Program-made: the position numbers and the translations under genes
In this document: one piece after another, positions 26,468-36,885 of the stretch
How positions within the stretch are numbered: position 1 is the first letter of the stretch
How the letters are laid out: the number at the start of each line of letters is the position of its first letter
The notes under the pieces: generated by a model
What the model saw: only the letters and a program-made list of their open reading frames with translations
Databases searched by the model: none
Told to the model about the DNA's origin: nothing
Source of the DNA: Natronobacillus azotifigens
GTDB lineage: Bacteria; Bacillota; Bacilli; Bacillales; Amphibacillaceae
DNA: 64,000 nt
Assembly: GCF_026805325.1 (NCBI RefSeq)
Contig: NZ_JAPRAT010000001.1
Coordinates: 1 to 64,000 of the forward strand
Direction: 5' to 3'

Positions 26468-27457
26468 ATGAAATTATTTCAAAGTATTAAAAAAATTGGG
26501 ATAGTTATTTCTATACCGGTTGGTGTATTTGTTGTTTTAACCTTTCTCACGCAAATACAAGGCATATCATTATTCGCTCATGCTGGACATGTACAAACAT
26601 TTGTAAGATCAACGACGATTATTAGTTTTACAGCATGGGCACTAGCATTAAACTTACAATCTGGTAGATTTGATTTTTCATTGGGCTCAATGGCAATCTT
26701 ATCTTCAATTATCGGAACACAAATAACGATTAACTATGGTCTACCTGCATTTTCATTAATCTTTGTTATAGTTTTTATCTCAGGTTTACTTGGGTTGTTT
26801 TCAGGCCTCGTGTATATTACGTTAAAATTAGCACCAATTATTACATCTGTCGGTGTTATGTTGATTTATGAGGCATTAACTTTTGTTTTAACTGATGGAC
26901 AAGGATTATTAATTTCAACTCAATTTGATTTGCTAGTACTTCCTTCAACAAGAAACCTTCTAATCATATTATTAGTAGGCTTTGCTATTGTTTACTTCAT
27001 CATGAATCATACTCAATTTGGCTATAACCATAAAGCGTTGCAACACGGACAAGAAATTGCAGTGAATACTGGATTACCTGAAAAACGAAATGCCATTTTG
27101 ACTTATATGCTTGCAGGTATGCTAATGGGAGTGGTTGGATTCATCAACATGACAACACAAGGTTTTACCGGTGTTTCCCTTAATTTCACTTCTATATCTG
27201 CGATGTTTATTGCATTCCTCCCTATGTTTATTGGTGGTTATATTGGAAGGTTTAGTGAAGAAAGATTTGGTATTTTTATTGGTTCATTAACAATGGGGCT
27301 TGTTACGTTAGGATTTGTTCGCTTAGACTTGCCTCGTCAAACTCAAGAATTTGTAAATGCACTTCTGTTATTGGCATTTTTAACATACCTAAATAATCAG
27401 GGACGATTAAAGTTAATCTTTGCTTTTAGAAAGAAATCAGTGAATCATTCCAAATAA
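26468..27457 (+). CDS. Ribose-type ABC permease, second
   Basis: Second RbsC-like permease, 329 residues, about 8-10 hydrophobic helices with the family stretch SGRFDFSLGSMA (about residues 67-78) and a GGYIGRFSEE loop. The ATG at 26468 with AGAGGTG upstream is used; an upstream in-frame reading would overlap the binding-protein gene and contain no membrane start. It is distinct in sequence from the first permease, so the pair likely forms a heterodimeric pore. Confidence 0.87.
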   Translation: MKLFQSIKKIGIVISIPVGVFVVLTFLTQIQGISLFAHAGHVQTFVRSTTIISFTAWALALNLQSGRFDFSLGSMAILSSIIGTQITINYGLPAFSLIFVIVFISGLLGLFSGLVYITLKLAPIITSVGVMLIYEALTFVLTDGQGLLISTQFDLLVLPSTRNLLIILLVGFAIVYFIMNHTQFGYNHKALQHGQEIAVNTGLPEKRNAILTYMLAGMLMGVVGFINMTTQGFTGVSLNFTSISAMFIAFLPMFIGGYIGRFSEERFGIFIGSLTMGLVTLGFVRLDLPRQTQEFVNALLLLAFLTYLNNQGRLKLIFAFRKKSVNHSK

Positions 27458-27482
27458 AGAAAAGAGAGAAAAGGTGATTAAC

Positions 27483-29195
27483 ATGAATCATTTAAGGGAA
27501 AAACCATTCAACTTAAACGACAGTCAAATTGCATGGGTGAAAAGCTCGCTTGATAGTTTAACAATTGATGAAAAAATTAGCCAGTTATTCTGTCTAATTG
27601 CATATTCTAGTGATCAAAATTATCTGAAATACTTAGCGAAAGATCTAAAAGTTGGGGGCATAATGTGCCGAACTATGCCAAAAAATGAGGTTCTTGCAAC
27701 AGTTAAAGGTCTGCAACAAGAATCACGAATTCCGATGCTTATCTCTGCTAATTTAGAAGCTGGAGGAAACGGTGTTTGTACAGAAGGAACGCGAATTGGT
27801 TCTCAAATGCAAGTTGCAGCAACAAACAATCCTGAAATGGCGACACGATTAGGAGAAGTTTGTGGTAAGGAAGGATCTGCTTTAGGCGTTAATTGGTCAT
27901 TTGCACCTATTATTGATATTGATTATAATTTTCGAAATCCAATTACAAATACAAGAACATTTGGTTCTAATCCAGAGCAAGTGGCTGAACTGGGAAAAAG
28001 ATATGTAGAGGCACTTCAAAGTTATGATGTTGCTGCTGCAATTAAGCATTTCCCAGGCGATGGGGTAGATGAAAGAGATCAACATTTAGTAACTTCAATC
28101 AATGACTTCTCTACAGAAAAATGGGATGAAACATTCGGTAATGCATATAAGGCTTCGATAGATGCAGGAGCAAAATCGGTTATGATCGGTCATATTTTAC
28201 AACCAGCTTATACAAAATACTTTAATCCTGAGATAAAAGATGAAGATATTCTTCCTGCAAGTTTAAGCTATGAGCTTACAACGAAATTGTTGAAAGAAAA
28301 ACTAGGCTTTAATGGTTTAGTAATTACAGATTCAACGACAATGGCAGGTATGGTGATACCTATGAGTCGAGAGCAGGCAGTACCACAAACAATAGCGGCT
28401 GGTTGCGACATGTTTTTATTTACGAAGAATATTGAAGAAGATTTTTCATTTATGAAAAAAGGTTTTGAAAATGGTGTCATAACACCAGAACGTTTAGATG
28501 AAGCAGTTACAAAAATTTTAGCATTAAAGGCATCCTTAAACTTACCCCAGAAACAAAAAGATCGAACACTTATTCCAGATGAAGAACAGGTAGATACTTT
28601 CTTAGGAACTGATTTGCATAAGCAATGGGAAGTGGAATGTGCTGATCAATCGATTACGCTCGTTAAGGAAGAAAAAAATGTTTTACCAATAAACTCAAAT
28701 AAATATAAACGTGTTTTAGTTTATGGAATTGAAACGAAACAAGGAAATATAGGCTTTGGTGCTAAGGAAGGTGCTGTAAATGCATTTGTAAAGAAATTGG
28801 AGAATAGTGGATATGTTGTTGATGTTTTTCAACCGAAACCAGGCTTTGAAGGTATGATGACTCCTTATAACGAAATTCAAGAAAACTATGATCTTATCAT
28901 TTATATAGCAAATATGGCTACGAAGAGTAACCAAACCATTGTGAGAATTGAGTGGGAAGAACCAATGGGAAGCAACGTTCCTGTCTATTTTACTGAAGTT
29001 CCTACTATATTCATATCTTTAGAAAATCCTTATCACTTAATTGATGTACCAAGAGTAAAAACCTATATAAATACGTTTGGATCGTCTGATGTAATTATTA
29101 ATAAACTAATAGAAAAACTAGAAGGAATAAGTAGTTTTAAAGGGGTTAGTCCTGTAGATGCATTTTGTGGTATGTGGGATACAAGACTACAGTAG
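27483..29195 (+). CDS. Glycoside hydrolase family 3 enzyme
   Basis: Cytosolic GH3 glycosidase, 570 residues. The N-terminal barrel contains IKHFPGDG (Lys188-His189, substrate-binding pair) and the nucleophile motif VITDSTTM (Asp283). A C-terminal alpha/beta domain follows (about 390-570). The GDG-x-D-E-R-D-Q-H stretch is close to the NagZ-type loop that holds the acid/base His, so beta-N-acetylglucosaminidase-like or beta-glucosidase activity are both possible. No signal peptide, so it acts on imported substrate. ATG at 27483 is chosen over GTG at 27474 on ribosome-site spacing. Confidence 0.87.
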   Translation: MNHLREKPFNLNDSQIAWVKSSLDSLTIDEKISQLFCLIAYSSDQNYLKYLAKDLKVGGIMCRTMPKNEVLATVKGLQQESRIPMLISANLEAGGNGVCTEGTRIGSQMQVAATNNPEMATRLGEVCGKEGSALGVNWSFAPIIDIDYNFRNPITNTRTFGSNPEQVAELGKRYVEALQSYDVAAAIKHFPGDGVDERDQHLVTSINDFSTEKWDETFGNAYKASIDAGAKSVMIGHILQPAYTKYFNPEIKDEDILPASLSYELTTKLLKEKLGFNGLVITDSTTMAGMVIPMSREQAVPQTIAAGCDMFLFTKNIEEDFSFMKKGFENGVITPERLDEAVTKILALKASLNLPQKQKDRTLIPDEEQVDTFLGTDLHKQWEVECADQSITLVKEEKNVLPINSNKYKRVLVYGIETKQGNIGFGAKEGAVNAFVKKLENSGYVVDVFQPKPGFEGMMTPYNEIQENYDLIIYIANMATKSNQTIVRIEWEEPMGSNVPVYFTEVPTIFISLENPYHLIDVPRVKTYINTFGSSDVIINKLIEKLEGISSFKGVSPVDAFCGMWDTRLQ

Positions 29196-29207
29196 AGGAG
29201 AATAACA

Positions 29208-29852
29208 TTGAATAAAGTTAATGCTATAATATTTGATTTGGATGGAGTCTTAGTTTCAACAGATCATTTTCATTATAAAGCTTGGAAAAAAATTACTGAT
29301 CAATTACTAATACCTTTTGATGAAGAAGTTAATAACTTATTAAGGGGTGTATCTAGACTAGAAAGTTTAGATATTATCCTAGACCATTCAGGACTTGAGG
29401 TTTCAGATTCAGAGAAAAAAATGCTAGCTGAGGAGAAAAATCAGTATTATGTTGAGTTTTTGCAAGAGCTTAATGAAACAAATATTGATTCAGATGTTAC
29501 TAGCACTCTTGAAATTTTGATTGAAAAAAATTATAAACTTGCTATTGGCTCTTCGAGTAGAAATGCTAAATTTATTCTTGAAAGAACGAAGCTAAAACAA
29601 TACTTTGACGCGGTTTCAGATGGGAATAATATCTTAAATTCAAAACCTCATCCTGAAGTATTTTTAAAAGCAGCGAGTTATTTAATGGAATCACCAGAAA
29701 ATTGTCTTGTTGTTGAAGATGCATACTCAGGAATCGAAGCAGGAAATGAAGCAGGTATGATTACTGTTGGAATTGGTTACGCTGCTGATGCTGATTCCGC
29801 TCAATTCTCCATCAAAAAATTATCTGATATATTGGAGGTTCTAAAGAATTAA
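29208..29852 (+). CDS. HAD phosphatase, beta-phosphoglucomutase-like
   Basis: 214-residue HAD protein of the PgmB type: motif I FDLDGVLVSTD (Asp10, Asp12), cap residues YKAWKKI, SSSRNAKFIL (motif II), Lys in SKPHPEVF, and VEDAYSGIEAG (motif IV). It starts at TTG 29208 with AGAGGAG upstream. In related operons such enzymes isomerise beta-glucose-1-phosphate released by phosphorylases; none is seen here, so a sugar-phosphate phosphatase role is equally possible. It lies 12 bases after the GH3 gene. Confidence 0.82.
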   Translation: MNKVNAIIFDLDGVLVSTDHFHYKAWKKITDQLLIPFDEEVNNLLRGVSRLESLDIILDHSGLEVSDSEKKMLAEEKNQYYVEFLQELNETNIDSDVTSTLEILIEKNYKLAIGSSSRNAKFILERTKLKQYFDAVSDGNNILNSKPHPEVFLKAASYLMESPENCLVVEDAYSGIEAGNEAGMITVGIGYAADADSAQFSIKKLSDILEVLKN

Positions 29853-29853
29853 T

Positions 29854-32637
29854 ATGAGTCGAATTTATAAGTTAAAAGTGAATCACATAACAAACCCAAT
29901 TGGTTACAATTTTGATCGTTTGAATTTATCTTTTGATGTGCGAGAAGAATCCCCTTTTCAAGGGGCTTCTTTTCATCTGCAAATAAGTACAGATGAACTT
30001 TTTGATAATATTTTTTATGAAGAAGATATATCACTTGGAAATAGAGCGAATATAGAAGTTGAGCAGTTTACTTTAGCACCACAGACACGTTATTTCTGGA
30101 AAATAAAAGCACACTTGTTAAATGGAGTTATAGAAGAAAGTGAACGTGCTTATTTTGAAACTGGTTTAATGAAGGAATTCTCGGCTGATTTTATCACCCC
30201 ATCTTTTCAAGATGAACACCCCGTTTTATTTAAGTCCTTTAGAATAAATAAAACCGTGAAGAACGCTAGACTTTACATATCTGGTTTAGGATTATATGAG
30301 GCTTACATCAATGGGAACAAAATTGGTGATGAGTACTTAGCGCCATATTGTAATGATTATGATGAATTTATTCAATATCAAACGTACTCTCTATCTGATT
30401 TGCAAATTGGAGAAAATTTAATCTCCATAATACTTGGTAATGGTTGGTACAAAGGTAAATTCGGATTAAATCAAAAGAATAATATCTATGGAGACAAATT
30501 TATATGTATTGCTGAACTTCATGTTGATTATTGTGATGGAGAAAAAGAAGTTATTCAAACAGATAATACATGGTCGGCAAAGAAATCATTTATTCTAGAC
30601 AGTAATATATACGATGGTGAATATATTGATCTTCGTAAGCAAGCTGAAGAAGAATTTTTTTCTGTTGATACAGTCAATTATGATAAAAGTCGGGTAGTTG
30701 AGAGAAAAAGTTTATCGGTTGTTGTTAAAGATGAGATTATACCTAGATTATTAACCAATTCATCGGATGAACAAATTCTTGATTTCGGCCAAAATATGGT
30801 AGGGTTTGTAGAGTTTGAACACCATGTAAATGAAGGAGAAAAAATTCATTTACGGTATGGAGAGATTTTACAAGAAGATCATTTCTATCAAGATAATCTT
30901 AGAACAGCAAATGCTGAATTTGTCGTAATCAGTGATGGAAAGAAAAATACGACGAGAAGTCATTTTACCTTCTATGGTTTTCGCTATGTAAAAGTCGAAG
31001 GAATCAAACAGGTCAATCCTAACGATTTTAAAGGGAAAGTTATCTATTCTGATCTTGAAAGAACAGGGTATATTAAGACATCTGATGAGAAAATTAATCA
31101 ATTAATTCAAAATGCCTTATGGGGGCAAAAAGGAAATTTTCTTGATGTTCCTACAGATTGTCCTCAAAGAGATGAGCGTTTAGGTTGGACAGCCGACGCT
31201 CAAGTGTTTACAGCAACTGCTTGTTTCAATATGGATAGCTTACCTTTCTATGAAAAGTATTTACATGACTTAAAAGTAGATCAAGAACACTTTAATGGTG
31301 GTATACCGAATTACTCACCTTCTTTTAAAGAAAGTATTGCAGCGGGGAGTGTTTGGGGGGACGCGGCGACCATTATTCCATCTAAATTATACGAATTTTA
31401 TGGTGACCAAAAGCTCTTGGCTAAATCTTATTCTCTGATGAAGAATTACGTGGATTATGTTCATCGAATCGATGAAGAAACTGGTTCAACAAGGTTATAT
31501 CAAACTGGCTTTCATTTTGGAGATTGGTTAGCTCAAGATGGTATGAGTGAGCAATCCTTAAAAGGAGCCACAGATGATTATTACATCGCTTCAGTGTACT
31601 ATTATTATTCTGCAACCCTTGTTTCCGAAGCGGCAGACGTATTAGGCTACCAAGATGATGTGAGATACTATGCTGATCTAGCTGCAGAAATTAAACAAGC
31701 GATATTAAATGAATACTTTTCTCCAAATGGTAGATTGACCATTGATACCCAAACGGGCTATGTTTTATCATTGGCATTCGATATTTATATTGACAAAGCC
31801 AAGATCATTAATGGTTTGAAGAATCGATTGAAGAAGGATTATTATCGTATTAAGACAGGGTTTGTAGGGACTCCACTAATCTGCAGTGTTTTGGTAGATC
31901 ATGGCCTAGAAGAAGAAGCATATCGTTTATTATTTGAACAAGAACATCCGAGCTGGTTATACGCAGTAAACCTTGGAGCAACAACGATATGGGAAAGATG
32001 GAATTCTGTTTTGGAAGACGGAACAATCAGTGGTACGAACATGAATTCCTTAAACCATTATGCATACGGTTCGATAGTTGAATTTATTTATTCACGTATT
32101 GCTGGTTTACAATCTACAAAGCCAGGATTTAAATCAGTAGCCTTCAAGCCTACACCACATTTTCAACTTAAAAAGATTCATTGTACGTATCATTCTGTCA
32201 GTGGAGTTTATGAGATTAAATGGTCGATTGATCTACAAGGTTATCTAGAGATTGTGATAAGAAAACCACTGAATATAGAAGCTAGTTTAACTTTACCAAA
32301 CTATTCTTCAGGTCTTGAAATATTAACTGGAAAAGGATCATTTATTAGTGAAAACATATTAACTATTGATTCCAATGAATTTTCTTGTCGTTATAAGCCA
32401 ACAGTAGATTATAATTGCCCATATTCTAAAAAATCCGTTATTCTAGATTTAATGAAAAACCAAGAAGCTAAAGAAATAATTAAAGAAAAAATGCCTGTTT
32501 TTTATTCTTTTGTCAATGGGGAAAATGATGAATTTATCTCGTCAACATTAGAAGAAACGGCTTTCTTGCCAATGTGTTTTACAGAACCTACTGTAGTGGA
32601 AGAAGTTAATGTTCAGTTAAAAAGTATACGCGTGTAA
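29854..32637 (+). CDS. GH78 alpha-L-rhamnosidase
   Basis: Cytosolic alpha-L-rhamnosidase, 927 residues. Beta-sandwich modules lead (about 1-330; GLYEAYINGNKIGDEYLAP is the carbohydrate-binding N-terminal rhamnosidase domain), then the (alpha/alpha)6 catalytic domain with PTDCPQRDERLGW at 433-445 containing the acid Glu441, followed by a C-terminal sandwich. It would release L-rhamnose from imported oligosaccharides, feeding the rha genes that follow. It begins one base after the preceding stop, with GGAGGT somewhat far upstream, indicating coupling. Last gene of the operon; a terminator follows. Confidence 0.93.
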   Translation: MSRIYKLKVNHITNPIGYNFDRLNLSFDVREESPFQGASFHLQISTDELFDNIFYEEDISLGNRANIEVEQFTLAPQTRYFWKIKAHLLNGVIEESERAYFETGLMKEFSADFITPSFQDEHPVLFKSFRINKTVKNARLYISGLGLYEAYINGNKIGDEYLAPYCNDYDEFIQYQTYSLSDLQIGENLISIILGNGWYKGKFGLNQKNNIYGDKFICIAELHVDYCDGEKEVIQTDNTWSAKKSFILDSNIYDGEYIDLRKQAEEEFFSVDTVNYDKSRVVERKSLSVVVKDEIIPRLLTNSSDEQILDFGQNMVGFVEFEHHVNEGEKIHLRYGEILQEDHFYQDNLRTANAEFVVISDGKKNTTRSHFTFYGFRYVKVEGIKQVNPNDFKGKVIYSDLERTGYIKTSDEKINQLIQNALWGQKGNFLDVPTDCPQRDERLGWTADAQVFTATACFNMDSLPFYEKYLHDLKVDQEHFNGGIPNYSPSFKESIAAGSVWGDAATIIPSKLYEFYGDQKLLAKSYSLMKNYVDYVHRIDEETGSTRLYQTGFHFGDWLAQDGMSEQSLKGATDDYYIASVYYYYSATLVSEAADVLGYQDDVRYYADLAAEIKQAILNEYFSPNGRLTIDTQTGYVLSLAFDIYIDKAKIINGLKNRLKKDYYRIKTGFVGTPLICSVLVDHGLEEEAYRLLFEQEHPSWLYAVNLGATTIWERWNSVLEDGTISGTNMNSLNHYAYGSIVEFIYSRIAGLQSTKPGFKSVAFKPTPHFQLKKIHCTYHSVSGVYEIKWSIDLQGYLEIVIRKPLNIEASLTLPNYSSGLEILTGKGSFISENILTIDSNEFSCRYKPTVDYNCPYSKKSVILDLMKNQEAKEIIKEKMPVFYSFVNGENDEFISSTLEETAFLPMCFTEPTVVEEVNVQLKSIRV

Positions 32638-32681
32638 AAAAACTACCCCAAAGCAGATCGAGGCTTGAGGGGTAGTTTTCC
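32637..32681 (+). terminator. Terminator of the importer/GH78 operon
   Basis: AAAACTACCCC / GGGGTAGTTTT, loop of 19 bases, ending TTTTC; it begins immediately after the rhamnosidase stop codon. Confidence 0.85.
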
Positions 32682-32949
32682 TGTTATTCAGCACATTAGT
32701 TCAAAACAGAAATGGAATACGAAGGTAATACAATATAGAATTCCATTGCTTTAGCCGAGTGAGTGTCAATTTTAGCTCTTTCGGTGTCGAAAACCGCCAC
32801 ACTCGATTGTTTATGTGAAAATATATAATTATTAAGTCATCGTCTCGGCAAATAAGGACAGTTTTTCTGCTAATAAAGATATTATAACCACACACATAAA
32901 CCCATATAATGAAGAATAGATAGCGATTACACAATTGGTGGTGTTATAC

Positions 32950-34359
32950 ATGCAAAAATGTCATTTAGCAGTAGACATAGGAGCTTCAAGTGGAAGAGTG
33001 ATGGCTGGTTTCTTGGCAGGTGAAAAGCTACAACTAAAAGAAATGTATCGTTTCGATAATCATATCGTAGAAAAAAACGGACATCTTTGTTGGGATATTG
33101 ATCATTTATTTCATTCTATTAAAGAAGGGATAAAACAGACGATTGCACAGCAGTTTGAGCCTAAATCTCTAGCAATTGATACATGGGCAGTAGATTTTGT
33201 TTTGTTAGATGAAAAGGATCAGTTGTTAACAGATGCGATTGCATATCGAGATCATCGTACGGATGGGATGATGGAAGCAGTCTTTCAAACGATCGAAAAA
33301 GAAAGTCTTTATGATCGAACAGGCATTCAATTTCAAAAATTTAATACGATTTATCAGTTACAAGCATTAAAGGAACAAAGACCGGAAGTACTTCAACAAG
33401 CGAAAACATTATTAATGATACCAGATTATTTGCATTTTCTTTTAACCGGAAAAAAAGCAAATGAATATACCAATGCTACATCTACGCAATTGGTCAATAG
33501 GGAAACAAACAATTGGGATACTGAATTGTTACAAACGTTAGATTTTCCTGCAGATATTTTTCAAGAGATTCTTATGCCTAAGTCAACATTAGGCTCGTTA
33601 AAAAGTGAATTAGCTGAGGAATTCGGTATGGATTTTGACATTGTAATTCCAGCTACGCATGATACAGGTTCAGCTGTAATAGCTGTTCCAGAGCAAAAGG
33701 ATACCATTTATTTGAGTTCAGGAACGTGGTCATTAATAGGTATTGAAAGCTCTGACCCAATCGCAACGAACGAAGCACTCGAATTTAATTTTACCAATGA
33801 AGGTGGAATCGATTATCGTTACCGTTTTCTGAAAAATATTATGGGGTTATGGATGATCCAAGAAGTAAAGCGATTAATGGATGACCAATATAGTTTCAGT
33901 GATTTTGTAGAATTAGCGAAAGCATCTGCGGATTTTACGAGTGTTGTTGATGTAAATGATGATCGGTTTTTGAGCCCGGAAAATATGATTGAAGAAATCC
34001 AATCATACTGCAAAGAAAAAGACCAAGAAGTTCCTCGTACTCCAGGTGAAATCGCTCAAACGATTTTTCTCAGTTTAGCAAGGAGTTATCGAGAAGCGAT
34101 TGAACAAATAGAGTTGGTGACGGGACGTATCTTTGATCAAGTGAATATGATTGGCGGTGGCTGCCAAAATACATGGTTAAATCAGCTTTTAGCTAATCAT
34201 GCTAACCGAACAGTTTACGCCGGTCCAATAGAAGCAACGGCGATCGGTAATATCGTCGTTCAGATGTTGCAAACAAAAGAGATTGCAAGTTTAGCAGATG
34301 CAAGGCAATTAATTAATCGCTCATTTGATATTCAAATTTTTGAACCAAAGGGGAAATAA
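32950..34359 (+). CDS. rhaB: Rhamnulokinase
   Basis: FGGY-family kinase phosphorylating L-rhamnulose to L-rhamnulose-1-phosphate, 469 residues. Visible motifs are the N-terminal VDIGASSGRVMAG phosphate loop, the substrate segment SLAIDTWAVDF, DTGSAV in the hinge, and NMIGGGCQN near the C terminus (adenosine site). The ATG at 32950 is favoured by GGTGGTG seven bases upstream; a TTG at 32935 in the same frame would swallow that site. First of the rha cluster; rhaA follows after 3 bases. Confidence 0.93.
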   Translation: MQKCHLAVDIGASSGRVMAGFLAGEKLQLKEMYRFDNHIVEKNGHLCWDIDHLFHSIKEGIKQTIAQQFEPKSLAIDTWAVDFVLLDEKDQLLTDAIAYRDHRTDGMMEAVFQTIEKESLYDRTGIQFQKFNTIYQLQALKEQRPEVLQQAKTLLMIPDYLHFLLTGKKANEYTNATSTQLVNRETNNWDTELLQTLDFPADIFQEILMPKSTLGSLKSELAEEFGMDFDIVIPATHDTGSAVIAVPEQKDTIYLSSGTWSLIGIESSDPIATNEALEFNFTNEGGIDYRYRFLKNIMGLWMIQEVKRLMDDQYSFSDFVELAKASADFTSVVDVNDDRFLSPENMIEEIQSYCKEKDQEVPRTPGEIAQTIFLSLARSYREAIEQIELVTGRIFDQVNMIGGGCQNTWLNQLLANHANRTVYAGPIEATAIGNIVVQMLQTKEIASLADARQLINRSFDIQIFEPKGK

Positions 34360-34362
34360 GTT

Positions 34363-35619
34363 ATGTCAATCGAACAAAGTTATCAGTTAGCAAAAGCACA
34401 ATATGAAAAGTGGGGGATCGATGTAGAAGCAGCTTTTGATAAATTAAAGCAAGTCCCTATCTCTATTCACTGTTGGCAAGGTGATGATGTTAGCGGCTTT
34501 GAAGTGGATCAACAGGAATTATCAGGTGGAATTGATGTAACCGGAGATTATCCCGGAAAAGCAACAACGCCTGATGAGTTACGAAAAGACATTGACCAAG
34601 CATTGAAGTTAATTCCTGGTAAACATCGCATTAATTTACATGCGATTTATGCAGAAACAGATGGGGAAAAGGTGGAACGTGACAAGTTAGAGCCAAAGCA
34701 CTTTCAAAATTGGATCGATTGGGCGAAAAAAAATGAATTGGGACTAGACTTTAATCCAACGTTATTTTCTCATCCGAAAGCTGCTGATGGTTTAACATTA
34801 TCACACCCAAATCCTGAAATACGTGATTTTTGGATTAGACATTGCCAAGCGAGTCGAAAAATAGCAGAACATATGGGGAGAGAACTTGGATCACCAACAT
34901 TAACAAATGTATGGATTCCAGATGGATACAAAGATACACCATCCGACCGACTGACACCGAGAAAACGATTAAAAGAATCTTTAGATGCGATTTTTTCAGA
35001 CGAAATTGACGAGCACTACAATCTTGATGCGGTAGAAAGTAAGTTATTTGGAATTGGCTCTGAGGCTTACGTTGTTGGTTCTCATGAATTTTACTTAGGT
35101 TATGCATTAAAAAATAATAAGCTTTGTTTATTGGATACTGGGCATTATCATCCAACAGAGATGGTTTCGAATAAGATTTCAGCAATGCTTTTGTATAGCG
35201 ATAAATTAGCGTTGCACGTATCTCGACCAGTTCGCTGGGATAGTGATCATGTTGTTACCTTTGATGATGAGTTAAAAGAAATTGGTCTTGAAATCGTCCG
35301 GAATAATGCTTTAGACAAAGTGATGATTGGTCTTGATTTCTTTGATGCGAGTATTAACCGGATTGCGGCTTGGACAATCGGAACACGTAATATGTTGAAG
35401 TCCTTGTTATATGCATTACTAATGCCAAATGAACAACTGAAAAAATACCAAGAAGAAGGAAATTTTACCGATCGATTAGCGGTCTTGGAAGAGTTTAAGA
35501 CGTATCCAATTGGCGCGATTTGGGATTATTATTGCGAACAAATGAATGTTCCGGTTGGTACAGATTGGTTAAATGATGTTCGCGCATATGAAGAAAAAGA
35601 GTTAAAGAATCGTAAGTAA
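34363..35619 (+). CDS. rhaA: L-rhamnose isomerase
   Basis: Cytosolic metal-dependent isomerase converting L-rhamnose to L-rhamnulose, 418 residues, matching the usual length of about 419. Diagnostic stretches include [16 protein letters not shown] near the N terminus, [18 protein letters not shown] (metal-ligand region) and [14 protein letters not shown]. It is tightly linked to rhaB. A stem-loop follows the gene. Confidence 0.96.
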   Translation: MSIEQSYQLAKAQYEKWGIDVEAAFDKLKQVPISIHCWQGDDVSGFEVDQQELSGGIDVTGDYPGKATTPDELRKDIDQALKLIPGKHRINLHAIYAETDGEKVERDKLEPKHFQNWIDWAKKNELGLDFNPTLFSHPKAADGLTLSHPNPEIRDFWIRHCQASRKIAEHMGRELGSPTLTNVWIPDGYKDTPSDRLTPRKRLKESLDAIFSDEIDEHYNLDAVESKLFGIGSEAYVVGSHEFYLGYALKNNKLCLLDTGHYHPTEMVSNKISAMLLYSDKLALHVSRPVRWDSDHVVTFDDELKEIGLEIVRNNALDKVMIGLDFFDASINRIAAWTIGTRNMLKSLLYALLMPNEQLKKYQEEGNFTDRLAVLEEFKTYPIGAIWDYYCEQMNVPVGTDWLNDVRAYEEKELKNRK

Positions 35620-35635
35620 TTTTTAAATGTTTATT

Positions 35636-35670
35636 AACATACCTGTGAAGAAGCTTTCACAGGTTATGTT
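35636..35670 (+). other. Stem-loop after rhaA
   Basis: AACATA-CCTGTGAA / TTTCACAGG-TTATGTT hairpin with a short loop and no T-run. Likely an mRNA-stabilising or attenuating structure between rhaA and the dehydrogenase gene. Confidence 0.6.
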
Positions 35671-35717
35671 CAAATAAAATATGTGAAGTATTGAACAAAA
35701 AAGAGGAGGAAATAAAC

Positions 35718-36863
35718 ATGCCAGTATTGTATGTACCTAGTACGAATTTAGTTGGAAGAGGATGTTTGAAAGAGCTTGGACCATTTATTGAGGAATTAGG
35801 TTTTAAAAAAGCACTTGTTGTTACAGACAAATTTTTAAATCAAAGTGGAATTGCGGCAAAAGTAACGGATCAATTGAAGCAAGTAGCTGTTGACTTTGTT
35901 GTTTTTGACGAAGTAAAACCGAATCCAACAACGAAAAATGTTCATGATGGTGTTAAGGTTTTCCATGATGAAGGATGTGATTTTATTGTTTCCGTGGGTG
36001 GAGGGTCTCCACAAGATGCCGCTAAAGGTATTGGTTTAGTTGTAACAAATGGTGGAAATGTCCGTGATTTTGAAGGTGTTGGTAAGACAGCGAAAAAATC
36101 TATTCCAACGGTAGCGGTGAATACAACAGCAGGAACATCAGCTGAATATACGATCAATTATGTAATTACCGATGAAGAGCGTGAAGTGAAGATGGTAATG
36201 GTTGATAAAAATAGTTTAGTAGCTGTTTCGGTTAATGACCCTGAATTAATGTTGGGTAAACCGAAAGATTTAACTGCTGCAACGGGGATGGATGCATTAA
36301 CTCATGCCATTGAAGCAATCGTAACTCCAGGTGCTTATAAAATTACTGATGCGACAGCTTTAGCTGCAGTAGAAACAATTTTCGAATATTTACCACGGGC
36401 AGTAGAGGATGGTAACGATATTGAAGCCAGAGAACAAATGGCGTACGTAATGTTTTTAGCTGGACTAGCTTTTAATAATGCAGGACTTGGTTATGTTCAC
36501 GCAATGGCTCACCAATTAGGTGGAGTTTATGATTTGCCGCATGGTGTTTGCAATGCGATGCTTTTACCGATTGTAGAACGAGAGAATGCAAAACGTGCTC
36601 CGAAAAAATTCCCTGCCATTGCGAAAGCGATTGGAATCGACACAACAAATAAATCAGAAGAAGAATGTGCTGCAGCGGTTATCGAAGCGATTAAACAATT
36701 ATCCATTACAGTTGGTATTCCTACGAAACTATCAGAATTGGGTGTAGAAAAAGTTGACTTGAATAAATTAGCAGAAAATGCAATGCAGGATGCTTGTGCT
36801 CCTGGAAATCCGTTTACGCCTACAAAAGAAGAAGTAATAGAAATGTTTAAAGAAATTTTATAG
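35718..36863 (+). CDS. fucO: Iron-containing alcohol dehydrogenase, lactaldehyde reductase type
   Basis: Group III Fe-dependent alcohol dehydrogenase, 381 residues (E. coli FucO has 382). Visible features are the NAD-binding GGGSPQDAAKG, TTAGTSAEYT and the metal-binding region GYVHAMAHQLGGVYDLPHG, with His ligands. Lying between rhaA and rhaD it most likely reduces L-lactaldehyde, the product of RhaD, to 1,2-propanediol; other alcohols are possible. ATG at 35718 is preceded by GAGGAGG; the longer TTG reading from 35691 spans that site. Confidence 0.88.
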   Translation: MPVLYVPSTNLVGRGCLKELGPFIEELGFKKALVVTDKFLNQSGIAAKVTDQLKQVAVDFVVFDEVKPNPTTKNVHDGVKVFHDEGCDFIVSVGGGSPQDAAKGIGLVVTNGGNVRDFEGVGKTAKKSIPTVAVNTTAGTSAEYTINYVITDEEREVKMVMVDKNSLVAVSVNDPELMLGKPKDLTAATGMDALTHAIEAIVTPGAYKITDATALAAVETIFEYLPRAVEDGNDIEAREQMAYVMFLAGLAFNNAGLGYVHAMAHQLGGVYDLPHGVCNAMLLPIVERENAKRAPKKFPAIAKAIGIDTTNKSEEECAAAVIEAIKQLSITVGIPTKLSELGVEKVDLNKLAENAMQDACAPGNPFTPTKEEVIEMFKEIL

Positions 36864-36885
36864 TAGAATAAAAAAGCAAATTATT

